Below, piece by piece: positions 15,882 through 26,200 of a stretch of DNA of 41,648 nucleotides. The position numbers and the translations under genes were made by a program. Position 1 is the first letter of the stretch. The number at the start of each line of letters is the position of its first letter. Below the pieces are notes generated by a model. It saw nothing but the letters and a program-made list of their open reading frames with translations. It made no database searches and was not told the DNA's origin. Origin of the DNA: JBEKHT01 sp049516595 (GTDB taxonomy: Bacteria; Chloroflexota; Anaerolineae; Anaerolineales; RBG-16-64-43). The stretch spans positions 1 to 41,648 of the forward strand of contig JBEKSY010000031.1 of the NCBI GenBank assembly GCA_049516595.1. The letters run 5' to 3'.

Positions 15882-16529
15882 TCAGGTGACGAGTCCGTGA
15901 CGCAATGCCAGGGTCACGGCTTCGGTGCGGCTGGACACACCTAGCTTGGTTAGTATATTGCTAACGTGGGATTTGATTGTGGATGGGCTTACGGTCAGTC
16001 TTCCGGCGATTTCTGTGTTGTTCAAACCCTCAACCATCAAGGCCAGCACTTCACGCTCGCGCTCCGTCAGGTCGAGACCAGGCTTTGGCGACTGGCCGGC
16101 GGCATGGATGATGACCTGGGCAACATCGGGGGACAGGGTAGCGCGCCCGGCATATGCGGCACGGATGGCCCGGACAAGCTCATCGGCGGAGACATCTTTA
16201 AGCAGATAGCCAATTGCTCCGGCTTCCAGCGCGGTCTTGATAAGTTCCCCCTCTTTGAAGCTGGTCAGCGCAATGACTTGTACTTGTGGAAACTGCTGGC
16301 GGATGGCACGTGTCGCGCTCACGCCTCCGGTACCGGGCATGACCATATCCATCAGAACCACGTCCGGCAAGACCTCAGCACAGAGTTGGATGGCCGCTTC
16401 GCCGCTTTCGGCTTCGCCCGCCAGTTGCAGATCATCAAAAACCTTCAAGAAGGTTGCCAGTCCGCGCCGGACCATGGTGTGGTCGTCAACCAGCATGACG
16501 CGAATGGGTTGGGATGGAGTTTCGGTCAT
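15882..16529 (-). CDS. NarL/FixJ-family response regulator
   Basis: This 215-aa regulator has an N-terminal receiver with Asp15/Asp16 (LVDDH), phospho-acceptor Asp61 (VLMDMVMPG), switch Thr89 (IALTSF) and Lys111 (LLKD). The C-terminal LuxR-type helix-turn-helix is LTEREREVLALMVEG, NNTEIAGRLTVSPSTIKSHVSNIL, KLGV. All key residues are present. Its ATG overlaps the kinase stop as ATGA (16526-16529), and GGAGGG lies just before, so the pair is translationally coupled. It is probably phosphorylated by that kinase and binds DNA as a dimer. The downstream stress genes are plausible targets (inference). Confidence 0.95.
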   Translation of the reverse strand: MTETPSQPIRVMLVDDHTMVRRGLATFLKVFDDLQLAGEAESGEAAIQLCAEVLPDVVLMDMVMPGTGGVSATRAIRQQFPQVQVIALTSFKEGELIKTALEAGAIGYLLKDVSADELVRAIRAAYAGRATLSPDVAQVIIHAAGQSPKPGLDLTEREREVLALMVEGLNNTEIAGRLTVSPSTIKSHVSNILTKLGVSSRTEAVTLALRHGLVT

Positions 16530-18091
16530 AATCCCTCCTGTCCTCCCCAGCGGATAGCAATTTCAGTCCCTTGACCCGGCTGGCTGGTAATCGTCAGCAC
16601 GGCTCCCACCGCTTCGGCGCGCTCACGCATCATACTCAGCCCATAGTGACCGGAGGGTGTCAATTCGGAAGTGCCAAACCCGCGGCCATTGTCGCGAATG
16701 TGCAGTTCCAGCCCTCCGGGCGCATGGCGCACGTCAACTTCCACCTGGCTGGCTTTGGCGTGTTTGGCGATATTGTTCAGCGCTTCCTGGCAGATACGGT
16801 AGAGGGCCACCTGCGTTTCGGCGGGTAACGCGCCTTCGCCGCTTACCGTCACGGCCACCGGGATGTTTGTCCGCCCGGTAAAGGCGTTGCCCAACAGGCG
16901 CAGCAAGTCGCCCAATTCGGTGTCGGTCAGGGTGGTTGGACGCAATTCAGCCAACAGCGCGCGCATCTCAGCCAACGCGCCGCGTGTCAGGCGACGCAGG
17001 TCCTCCAGCGAGCGGCGTGCCTCATCCGGGTCTCGCTCCCACAGGCGCGGCAGGACCTCGGCAATCAGCCCGGCGGAAAAAAGCGACTGGTTGACGGCGT
17101 CGTGCAGGTTCTGCGCCAGGCGCTGGCGTTCTTGCATCGCGGCCAGCGCTTGGGCATGCTCATACAGTTCTGCGTTGACCAGTGTCACCGCCGCCTGGTT
17201 GGCGATGGTCATCGCCAGGTCGGCATGGTGCGGGGTGAAGTAATTGCGCTCCTCGTGAGCGATGCCGATACCGCCGATAAGGCGGTTCTTGACCTCCAGC
17301 GGCACCCACATCCAGGACTGTACGCCTTCCAGCAGGGCCGCGGAATCATTCTCCAGGAGCTTGCGCAGAGATTTTGCGGAAGGTTCGTTGCTCCATAAAT
17401 CCGCAATGCGGATGGGGTGGTGCCCGTTGAACAGCGCCGCCAGAGTCTCCTTGCCCTTCAGCCGGATGCGGAAAGGCACAGACTTCTCCGGCCGCTCCGA
17501 CCCGCGCACTGCCAGCGCAACCAGAGTCGAATCTTCCAATGTGAAAAGACCGGCGTGGGTATATTTGATGAGCATCCCCAACTGGTCAAGGATCAGGCCC
17601 GGTTGCAGTTCCAATGTGGAGGCCAGAGTCTGGGAAACTTCGAGCAGGGTGGATTGTTCGTGCGCGCGCACTCCCACTCGCTGCTGAAGCCGGCGTTCTG
17701 CCTGGACCCGTTTGCTCACGTCGCGGATGACCGCCAACGCGCAGGTGCGGCCCTGGTACTTGAGCGCCACCGCGCGCCATTCGACGCTTAAGAGCGAATC
17801 GTCCCGCCGGACATGCTGGGCCAGCATCTCGAACAGGCCGCCCTGCTGAATCACTTGAGCATAATCGGCGAAAAGGGGCAGGCTTTCGGCATGGATCAAT
17901 CCCTGCAGCCGCAACCCGCGAAGAGCCTCGCGCGCGTATCCGTGCATCTCTGCCGCCGCGGGGTTGGCGGCCAGCACGCTGCCGGTCTCCAGGTCGGTGA
18001 TCAGCACCCCGTCACTGGCGGTTTCAAAGATGTTCCAATACAGTGGTTCGGCTTGCGAACTTGCAGTATTCATAGTGAACTCTAATTCCAT
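16526..18091 (-). CDS. PAS-GAF sensor histidine kinase (NarX/LiaS type)
   Basis: This 521-aa kinase is soluble, with no membrane helix. A PAS domain (about 15-125; VLITDLETGSVLAANPAAAEMHGY) is followed by a short coiled coil and a GAF domain (about 150-310). The HisKA_3 dimerisation helix carries His330 in NLHDAVNQSLFS. The HATPase domain has Asn440 in EALNNIAKHA, the DNGRGF G1 box and GHYGLSMMRERA. This is the usual partner of NarL-type regulators, and it is coupled to one by a 4-bp overlap. The GAF and PAS domains suggest a small-molecule or redox/light cue, not identified. The start is uncertain between 18091 and 18073; the open frame also extends 20 codons upstream. Confidence 0.92.
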   Translation of the reverse strand: MELEFTMNTASSQAEPLYWNIFETASDGVLITDLETGSVLAANPAAAEMHGYAREALRGLRLQGLIHAESLPLFADYAQVIQQGGLFEMLAQHVRRDDSLLSVEWRAVALKYQGRTCALAVIRDVSKRVQAERRLQQRVGVRAHEQSTLLEVSQTLASTLELQPGLILDQLGMLIKYTHAGLFTLEDSTLVALAVRGSERPEKSVPFRIRLKGKETLAALFNGHHPIRIADLWSNEPSAKSLRKLLENDSAALLEGVQSWMWVPLEVKNRLIGGIGIAHEERNYFTPHHADLAMTIANQAAVTLVNAELYEHAQALAAMQERQRLAQNLHDAVNQSLFSAGLIAEVLPRLWERDPDEARRSLEDLRRLTRGALAEMRALLAELRPTTLTDTELGDLLRLLGNAFTGRTNIPVAVTVSGEGALPAETQVALYRICQEALNNIAKHAKASQVEVDVRHAPGGLELHIRDNGRGFGTSELTPSGHYGLSMMRERAEAVGAVLTITSQPGQGTEIAIRWGGQEGL

Positions 18092-18343
18092 TGTACTGCG
18101 AAAGACAGCTAATTCATCCCATCCCAACCCACACCTCGTGCGGCTGACCATCCTCCATTAGCGGAAGCGGGTTTCCTTCCAGCAGATCCTGCCGGATGCC
18201 CCGTTTGATGTTGTGCCGTTTCTCGACCCTGATCTTGTGGTGAACGATCTGGCGGCAGCCCCAAAACGCGATCCCCTGACGCGATCCCTCTTCTCCACCG
18301 AATGCAATTCGGCCGAGCCACTACAGAATAGGCTGAACCATCC

Positions 18344-18349
18344 TATAAT
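18344..18349 (+). promoter_or_regulatory. Candidate -10 box of flavodoxin gene
   Basis: A consensus TATAAT lies 39 bp before the flavodoxin ATG. No good -35 element is found 16-18 bp upstream (CTACAG region), so the promoter is only a candidate. The 18092-18343 stretch before it holds no recognisable gene. Confidence 0.4.
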
Positions 18350-18388
18350 CAGCTCGGGCCACTCTTTGAGACGGAGAGGAGCATCTCG

Positions 18389-18889
18389 ATGAGAGTTCTC
18401 GTAGTCTACGATTCGGTTTTTGGCAACACGGAACTCGTAGCCCAGGCGGTCGGCAAGGCTTTTAGTTCTCCGGTAGACGTCGCGGTCATCCGGGTGAGTG
18501 ACGTGAAGCCAGAACAGCTGTCAGGACTCGAGCTTCTGATCGTTGGCTCTCCTACCCGGGGATTTAGACCCACCGAGGCGATTGCCGATTTCCTGAAGAG
18601 AATCCCCACCCATGGGATCAAGGGCGTCCAGGTGGCCGCATTTGATACCCGGCTTTCAACGAGCGACATAAAGTCATCCGCATTGCGTCTTCTCGTGAAA
18701 ACCGGAGGTTATGCCGCCAAACCCATTGCAGACCGGCTCAAGAAAAGGGGCGGAGAGGTGATCATCCCCCCGGAAGGGTTCTTGGTAAGAGGGGAAAAGG
18801 GACCACTGAAAGAAGGCGAGCTGGAACGAGCTGCGGCCTGGGCAAAGCGAATAATGGAGTCCCGAGACTTCGCTATCCGCCATTCGTAG
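18389..18889 (+). CDS. Flavodoxin family protein
   Basis: This 166-aa FMN-binding flavodoxin-like protein begins MRVLVVYDSVFGNTELVAQAVG. The phosphate-binding loop YDSVFGNTE has the T/S-x-T/S-G-N-T pattern in modified form. LLIVGSPTRGFRPT and the 90s loop VAAFDTRL contact the flavin in this family. A C-terminal segment follows. It could serve as an electron carrier or a flavodoxin-type sensor protein in the cytoplasm. GAGAGGAG lies about eight bases before ATG. A PPIase gene follows on the same strand 67 bp downstream. Confidence 0.88.
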   Translation: MRVLVVYDSVFGNTELVAQAVGKAFSSPVDVAVIRVSDVKPEQLSGLELLIVGSPTRGFRPTEAIADFLKRIPTHGIKGVQVAAFDTRLSTSDIKSSALRLLVKTGGYAAKPIADRLKKRGGEVIIPPEGFLVRGEKGPLKEGELERAAAWAKRIMESRDFAIRHS

Positions 18890-18956
18890 AATCGGCCGGT
18901 CGTCGACCCCGGACTCTCATGAATCCTGATCCAAGAATCGGAGGCATGCGAAGAGG

Positions 18957-19679
18957 ATGGCAGACAAGACAGATTTCACCCAACGGGAGACACCCACTGT
19001 GGATACCTACGCAGAGAAAACCGGCCACCGGAGGATGGTTCCGGTCCTGGCCATGGCGTTCTCAACCTTGCTCCTGGGCGCGTGTGGGCTCAACCAGGTT
19101 CAACCGGGACAGCCGTCCACATCCGCTCAAAACCAACCTTCAACTTCCGCGACGCCCGTGCTCGTAGGTACAAAACAGTATTCCTCCGCACCCCCTATGC
19201 GGATTGACCAATCCAAGCAGTACTTCGCCACGGTCAAGATGGCGAAAGGCGGTCAATTTGTAATTCAACTCTATCCAGACAAAGCGCCTATCACCGTGAA
19301 CAGTTTTGTGTTCCTGGCACAGCAGGGATTCTTCGACGGCACCTCCTTTCATCGCGTTCTGGAAGGCTTCATGGCTCAGGGCGGCGATCCGAGCGGTACC
19401 GGCATGGGGGGACCTGGTTATCAATTTGCTAATGAGGCCAATGATCTGACATTCGACAAGGCTGGCGTTGTCGCCATGGCCAACGCTGGACCAAACACCA
19501 ATGGCAGCCAGTTCTTCATCACCTTTGGGCCAACCGGGCTATCCGAGAGTGAATACACCATTTTCGGCCAGGTCATCAGCGGCATGGACGTCGTCAACGC
19601 TCTCACCCGGCGCGACCCTCAACAGAACCCGACCTTTACGGGCGACATAATTCAAAGCATTTCCATCACCGAGAAATAG
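18957..19679 (+). CDS. Lipoprotein peptidyl-prolyl cis-trans isomerase (cyclophilin type)
   Basis: This 240-aa exported cyclophilin has a 26-residue charged N-tail and a hydrophobic segment ending in lipobox LLLGAC (Cys43). A Ser/Thr/Gln/Pro linker follows, then the cyclophilin domain from about residue 85. Family motifs are visible: VIQLYPDKAPITVNSFV, GFFDGTSFHRV, FMAQGGDPSGTGMGGPGYQF, MANAGPNTNGSQFFIT and FGQVISGMDVV. The catalytic Arg is in FHRV and the QGGD, NGSQFF loops are intact. It likely helps fold extracytoplasmic proteins at prolines. GGAGG lies 12 bases before the ATG, a slightly long spacing. Confidence 0.93.
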   Translation: MADKTDFTQRETPTVDTYAEKTGHRRMVPVLAMAFSTLLLGACGLNQVQPGQPSTSAQNQPSTSATPVLVGTKQYSSAPPMRIDQSKQYFATVKMAKGGQFVIQLYPDKAPITVNSFVFLAQQGFFDGTSFHRVLEGFMAQGGDPSGTGMGGPGYQFANEANDLTFDKAGVVAMANAGPNTNGSQFFITFGPTGLSESEYTIFGQVISGMDVVNALTRRDPQQNPTFTGDIIQSISITEK

Positions 19680-20298
19680 CCGCCAGGGAGGCTCCGAAAC
19701 GCGGGGCTGGACATTATCAAGAAAGTAGGAATTGACCGCCTGGCGGTGCAGGGTAAGAGGCGGCCCTCCCTCGCGGCTGAACAAAGTATTGCGTGAGTCT
19801 GCCCACCTAAAGGGAGAGGAGGACTCGCAATGAAACAGATCGGGCACACGCATGAGTCCTTCCCGCCGAAAGAATCCTGACCGCTAGGCAGAGCTGCGCG
19901 AATCGGACGGTTTCCCCGTTCTTCCCGGGCCCGTGTTTCGTCAGTTCAATTCAGCGTATTCATTGCTCTCGCGGGGGAGGAACCTCAGCTGGGCCCCGAA
20001 ACGCCACTTACGCGATCCCACCAAACTCAGGGCGAGCCAATGGTCCATTCACTCTTCTGGACTCCAGCGCGGAGGGCTGCAGGATCGCTGCGAGATGCTC
20101 CCGGCCGTCGACGGACCCGACGCCATGAAACCCATGGGCAGAGCCGGAACAGGCGCCGGGCCGTCCTCTGGCCCTGTTCGGATCTGGCTTGTTTCGTGAC
20201 CGCCACCCGCATCTCGTTCGGAACGGCTTCGTCGCTCAATCCGGGGACCGCGCGAGCATCCGCGCCTGCACGGCCTAGCGTTGTCCAGCGGACGCGCA
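19680..20298. other. Intergenic, with a 16-codon ORF behind a perfect ribosome-binding site
   Basis: About 620 bp without a recognised gene. At 19830-19880 there is ATG with AGGAGG seven bases before, but only 16 codons (MKQIGHTHESFPPKES). It may be a truncated gene or a leader. The rest lies beyond the 3' end of the large glucan synthase and shows nothing more. Confidence 0.4.
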
Positions 20299-23200
20299 CT
20301 ATCCCATGAGCAGGATAACCTCGTGCGAACGTCCGTCGTCCTGCAGTGGGACCCTAGGCTCACGGAGAACTTCCCCGTCGAGGCGGATCTCGCTCACTCC
20401 CCTACTGACCCCTTGCGGGTTTCGGACTTCGATGTGGTAAAGGCTGCGGCCAAATCGGTAGCGTATTTGATACCCGGGCCAAGCGCTTGGAATACAGGGT
20501 GCCAGCCGCAGGCTGTTGCCGACCCGATGTGCGCCGAGGATTCCTTCCAGCCCCAGGCGATACATCCATCCCGCCGATCCGGTGTACCAAGTCCAGCCTC
20601 CGCGTCCAGTGCGGGAAACAAGGTTCGAAACATCCGCCGCGACGACATACGGTTCCACCTGGTAGCGCTCCAGGCCCCCCGCCGTTTCCGTCACGTTGAG
20701 CGGATTGACAATCTGAAAGCAAGCGTGCGCCTCTTCTGCCCACCCCAGCTCAAGGAAGGCCCAGGCCGTCCACATGGCGGCGTGCTGGTAGGCTCCGCCA
20801 TTCTCACGCACCCCGGGTGGATATCCCTTGATGTAGCCCGGATCACGTGGAGTCTTGTCGAAGGGGGGAGCCGCCAAGAGGATCAGCTTGTCCTCTGGGT
20901 GGACCAGGCGCTCCCTGACCACGCGCATGGCACGCTCGGCCCGAGCCAGGTCGCCCGCGCCTGACAGAACGGCCCACGACTGGGCCATCGCGTCGATACT
21001 CCATTCCTCGTTCTCCGTGGACCCAAGCGGTTCCCCGTCGTCAAAGTAAGCCCGCCGATACCAGTCACCGTCCCAGCCCGCGGACTCCAGCGCGGAACGC
21101 AGCCGCTCGGCCCGCTTGCGATAGTCGGCTGCCTCTTCCACTTGACCCATCCCCTCGCTCAAGGGGGCGAACTGACGGAGGGTTGCGTGCAGAAACCAAC
21201 CCAGCCAGATGCTTTCACCTTTCCCTTCGAAACCGACGCGGTTCAAGCCATCGTTCCAGTCGCCGCTGCCGATGAGTGGGAGCCCGTGCGCCCCGCAGCC
21301 GGAGCCCTTCTCCAGCGCGCGACGGCAGTGCTCATACAGGCTATAGGCCTCGTCCGTGCTCGGGAAGAGGCCATAACGGTCGGTCTCCTCCGCACCGAGA
21401 GGGGCCCCTTTGAGGAACGACACCTTTTCAGCCAGGACGGTCTCATCCCCTGTGGCCTCCACATAGTGCGCGGTCACGAAGGGCAGCCAGAGCAGATCGT
21501 CCGAACAGCGGGTGCGAACGCCCCGTCCAGAGGGCGGGTGCCACCAATGCAGCACGTCACCTTCCTCGAATTGATGCCGAGCGGCCTCCAGGAGATGGTT
21601 GCGGGCAATCTGTGGCCTGGCGTGCACCAAGGCCATCACATCCTGCAATTGATCGCGGAAGCCGAAAGCGCCGCTTGACTGGTGGAGCGCCGAGCGACCC
21701 CACATTCGGCAGGAGAGCACCTGATAGAGCAGCCAGCGGTTGAGCATGAGATCCATCGCCGGGTCGGGCGTGGTCACCTGGACAGCGCCCAGCACGTCGT
21801 CCCAAAGGGCCAGTGTGTCTCGCCAGGCGATCTCCACTTGCGCAGGGTCCTCAAGCTGCCGAGCCAACCGGACCGCCTCCTCGCGGTCGGCGGCCTGCCC
21901 AATCAGGAAGAAGATTTCCTTGACTTCGCCGGGTTTCAATTCCACATGCACTTGAATCGCCGCGCACGGATCCAATCCCGGCTGGACCGCTCCGGCCAGA
22001 CCGACGCGGGAGAGCGCGGCCGGACGCCCCAGGCTCCCCAGGGGCCCAAGGAACTCGCTGCGATCGGTCGTGAGCCCGTGGGGCGGTTGGCTGGCCGCCA
22101 GGAAAGCGAAGCGCCCTCCAAACTCCAGGCTGTAGGGGTTGCGCACCAGCAGCATGTTGGCTTGGGGTTCGTACTCCGGAACCAGGTATTGGGAACTTAC
22201 CTCGGGGTCGGTTGCCAGGACCCAGCGTGCGTAGTAGGTTGCCGTGAGCCGGCGCTGGCGGTGCCATAGGTTCTCCAGGGACAATGCGACCACCTTGACC
22301 GGAGAGTCCGGAACAACGAACAGCCGCAGCCGTTGCTTGAGCCCATGGCTGTGGTGCTCGAAGATCGAATAACCCGCGCCGTGACGCACGAGATAGGGAG
22401 CCGCCGCAGGGGTCGGAAGGGGCGTCGGCGTCCACAGCCCGGCAGTCTCTTCGTCGCGCAGGTAGAGAACCTCCCCGGGAGTGTCGCTCACCGGATCGTT
22501 GGCCCATGGGGTCAAGCGATTCTCCGAGCTGTTTTCCGCCCAGGTGTATCCTGACCCGGCCTCCGACACCAAGAAACCAAGCTGAGGATTGGCGACGACA
22601 TTAATCCAAGGCGAGGGGGTCCGTTCTCCTGGGCGCAGGTAGATCTGATATTCGCTTCCATCGGGACTGAGACCGCCCCGCCCATTGTCAAACTGCAGGC
22701 CGGGGGGTCGCACGATCTCCGGGGTCGGTTCCAACTCCTCGGTGCCGGGTAGGGTCGGAGTGAAGGCCGGCAGGCGACGCGGTGCTTCGATCGGCTTGGC
22801 CAATTGCTCGAGCAGCCCGCCGCGTGATCCGTCGAGGAGCACCCGGGCGGCAGATTCGAGCAGCGCGCGATCCTCGGCTCCCATTTGGTCGGAGCTCACC
22901 AGGAAGATTCCCCCGCGTTCGTTCAACCAAGTGGCACTCTGCATCCGGACCAGCAGCTGGTATAGCTCCCCCTGCAATTCCTGGCCGTATCCGGTTTCCT
23001 TGTCAATTAGCAGCACCAGGTCGATCTTCATGCCTCGCTTGCGCCAGAACGCGTGGTCACGCAGCACCTCTTGTACGAGAGGCGTCTCCTTCTCGCTGTC
23101 CAACCGCACCATCAGGATCGGGTAATCCCCAGAAATCCCAAACGCCCACAATCCGTCCTGGCCCTTGCGATTGGAGGCGAGGGTTTCCACATTGGCTCTC

Positions 23201-26200
23201 CGGCCCGGGTTCGGATAAAGCAGCGCCGAGAGCAGCTGGTCGAGGCCAGCCAGATCCGCGGTCGAAAGGCTTTGCTCGCGCATCTCCCCCTCGATCTGCC
23301 TCCGCGCCCGCCCGAAGGCGCTATCGATGGCCGCAAGGGTTTGGTAGCGCCCGGCCAGCGCCAGGGCCTCGGCTCGAGTTTGGCTGGCGAGCGTGACGAA
23401 CGCCAGACGAGTGGCGGCGCGTGGTGCCAGCTCGATCTCCAGGCCGAGGGCCATGATCGGGTCCAGTGTCGCGCCGGTCGTGCCGGAGAGCCCGGCGCCC
23501 GGGCCGGTCAGCGAGAGCGGGTAGCGCACCGTCCGGCCGCGCCCCAGGAACTGGGCCCGGTCGGCCTCGTGCGCCACCGGCGCGTGCCGCCCGGAGTTGG
23601 CAACCAGCATGTGGATCAGGTGGATGGGCTGATCCTCAGACGAGCGTGGGCGCCGATGAAAGATCAGTGCGCTCAGGTCAGGGAGGAACTCGCTCTCGAT
23701 GAATAGCTTGTTGAAGGCCGGGTGGCTCCGGTCAACTTCCTGCGGTGCGAGAACTACCTCGGCATAGCTCGTTAGAGTCACCCGGCGCGGGCGATCGCTG
23801 TTGTTGGTGAGGACCAGATGCCGTATCTCCACATCGTCCTCAACCGCTACCGCCACCTCCATCTTTAATGTGAGGGCGTCCTGCTCGCGGTGGAACTCTG
23901 CCTTGTATGGATAGAACAGGGTGCTCTGGCGGGCCGAGGCGGAGGCGATGGGCTGAAAGGCGGCGGACCACAGAGCCCCACTGTCACGGTCCTTGAGATA
24001 GATCCAGGTCCCCCAGTCATCAAGCGTCGGGTCTGCACGCCACCGCGTGAGAGCAATTCCTTGCCACTGGCTGTACCCTCCGCCCGCGGAAGTGATCACG
24101 ACCCCGTACCGGCCGTTGGATAGGAGATGAACGTTCGGGGTCTGCGCCTGTGCGGGCACACGCCAAGGGGCCAGGCTGACCTGCTGACGCATGGCTCGGG
24201 CGGACATCACCGCCAGACCGGGCGCCTCCTCGAGGGGGGCACGCAGGGGCAACTGTTCCTGCTGGAGCAGCTCGACGCTTTGAATGCGGGGATCCGCACG
24301 GAACTGGCGCACCATCACCTCGTCACTCAAGAAGTTGGCCAGGGCAGCGAGCGTCATGCCGTGGTGATGCGACATGTACGAGAGGACCCGGGCCTGGGCC
24401 TGCCCGAGCGGGAGACGGGAGACGGTAAAGTCGACGGCCTCATAGAATCCGAATTGCCCCACCATCCCCAAACGACGAAGGCGACGGATGTTGTGGAGCA
24501 CCTCGCGCGGGAAAAGAGACAGCGCCATGAGGGATGCGTAGGGCGCGACCACCAGGTCCTCGTCCAGCCCACGCTTCAGGCCGAAACCCGGCACCCCGAA
24601 TGCACGGTACTGGTAGTTGAGACCCGCATCGAACGCATAGTAGCCCGATTCGGAGATGCCCCAGGGTATCTGCTTCCTGCGAGCATAGTCGATCTGCCCC
24701 CTCACGGCCGCCCGCGAACTCTGGTCGAGGAGGGTGCCGGGGTAGCTGCCCAGCAGCAGCGGCGGCATCAAGTACTCGAACAGGGTCCCGTTCCACGAGA
24801 GGAGTGCAAGCAAGCCGTCTGCCCGGGTGAACGGGCGGCCCAGGTGAAGCCAGTGGCTCAGCGGAACATCGCGCTTGGCGATCGCCACCACACTCGCCAG
24901 ACGAGCTTCCGAAGCCAGCAGGTCATAGTGGTTCTCGTCCAGCTTCCCAGCGGCCAGGTTGTAGCCAATATGAAAAACCTCACGCCGCAGATCGAAAAGG
25001 AAACCAAAGTTCATCGCCTGAACGAACGCCTCGGCGCGCGCACCTAGCTTCTGGTACTGGAGGATCAGGCTTTCTGCGGCCATGCGGCTGGCCTGCAGTG
25101 CGGAGGCCAGGCGCTCACACCAAGCCGCGGCCTCCGGAAGCAGACCTTCAACCTCCTGGGCTTCCAACCTGTGGCGGGCAAGTTCTTCGCTCCGCGCCTG
25201 AAGAGCCTTCAACCCGGCCTCTCCGGCGCGGCAAATCTCGGGCACCTCGCGGAGACGCACGGTCGGAGAGAACGACTTCAGGAGCGTGCCCCACAAACTC
25301 TGCACGAGCGGGTCGACTTGCGGCGCCGTGAAGAGGGCCGGAGGCGCTCCCAGAATGGAAACCCAAGGGAGCAGCACGTCAAGGTCGCGGCGCATGCTCA
25401 TGAAGTGGTGGCGAACACGCTCGGAGCACAGCCGCAGGCCATTCAGCTCCTCCGGTGAAAGAGTTTGAGGAGTCGCTTCGATCATCTGCACGAGCAGTCG
25501 GTCCAGGTTCGATAGTCCCGGGCCAGAGAGATCCTCCAGAAGTCCCGCCCACTGAGCCGGTTCCCCTTCGACGGCGAGAACCCTTCCCGCAATGTCGGCC
25601 AGTTCGTCCCGCACCGCGGTCGCCGCGCCATCGTCCCCAGCCTCTTGCAGTCCCTCGCCCAGGATAGCCAGGGTGTCGAGCAACCCCTGCCAGCGCTGCC
25701 ACGGGAAGACGCGGGCCTCCGCCATCGCGGAACACGCCTGGGAGACCGTGATCAGACACGCCGCCAGGTTGCCGCTATCGACCGTCGAGACGTAGCGTGG
25801 CGGAAGCGGCGCCAAAGTGCGAGTGTCGTACCAATTAAAGAAATGGCCGCGATGGCGTTCCAGAGAATCCAACGTGTCGAAGGTTGAGTCCAGTCTCAAG
25901 GCGAGGCCGATCGGGCTCACATACCCAAGGTCTCCGGCCGCCAGGTCGGAGAGCAAGAGAAACCCGATGTTTGTCGGGGAGCTGCGGTGGGCCACTTGGC
26001 CATGCGGCGATTCTTGGAAGTGGTCCGGCGGCAACCAGTGATCTTCGGGTCCAACGAAGCGCTCATAGAAGAGCCAGGTGCGCCGGGCAAGCCCACGCAA
26101 CAGCTGCCGCTCAGCCGAGCTCAGCCGCGGCTGCGGCTGCCGAGGCCGACCGCCAATGGCCTGGGCAATCTGCGGCGACACCAACCAGGCTAGCAGAAAA

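Noticed and set aside
18114..18320. A minus-strand frame with RQIVHHKIRVEKRHNIKRGI, perhaps a gene remnant before the kinase
   Set aside because: It reads like protein over about 65 codons, but no family was recognised and there is no start site. It could not be supported.
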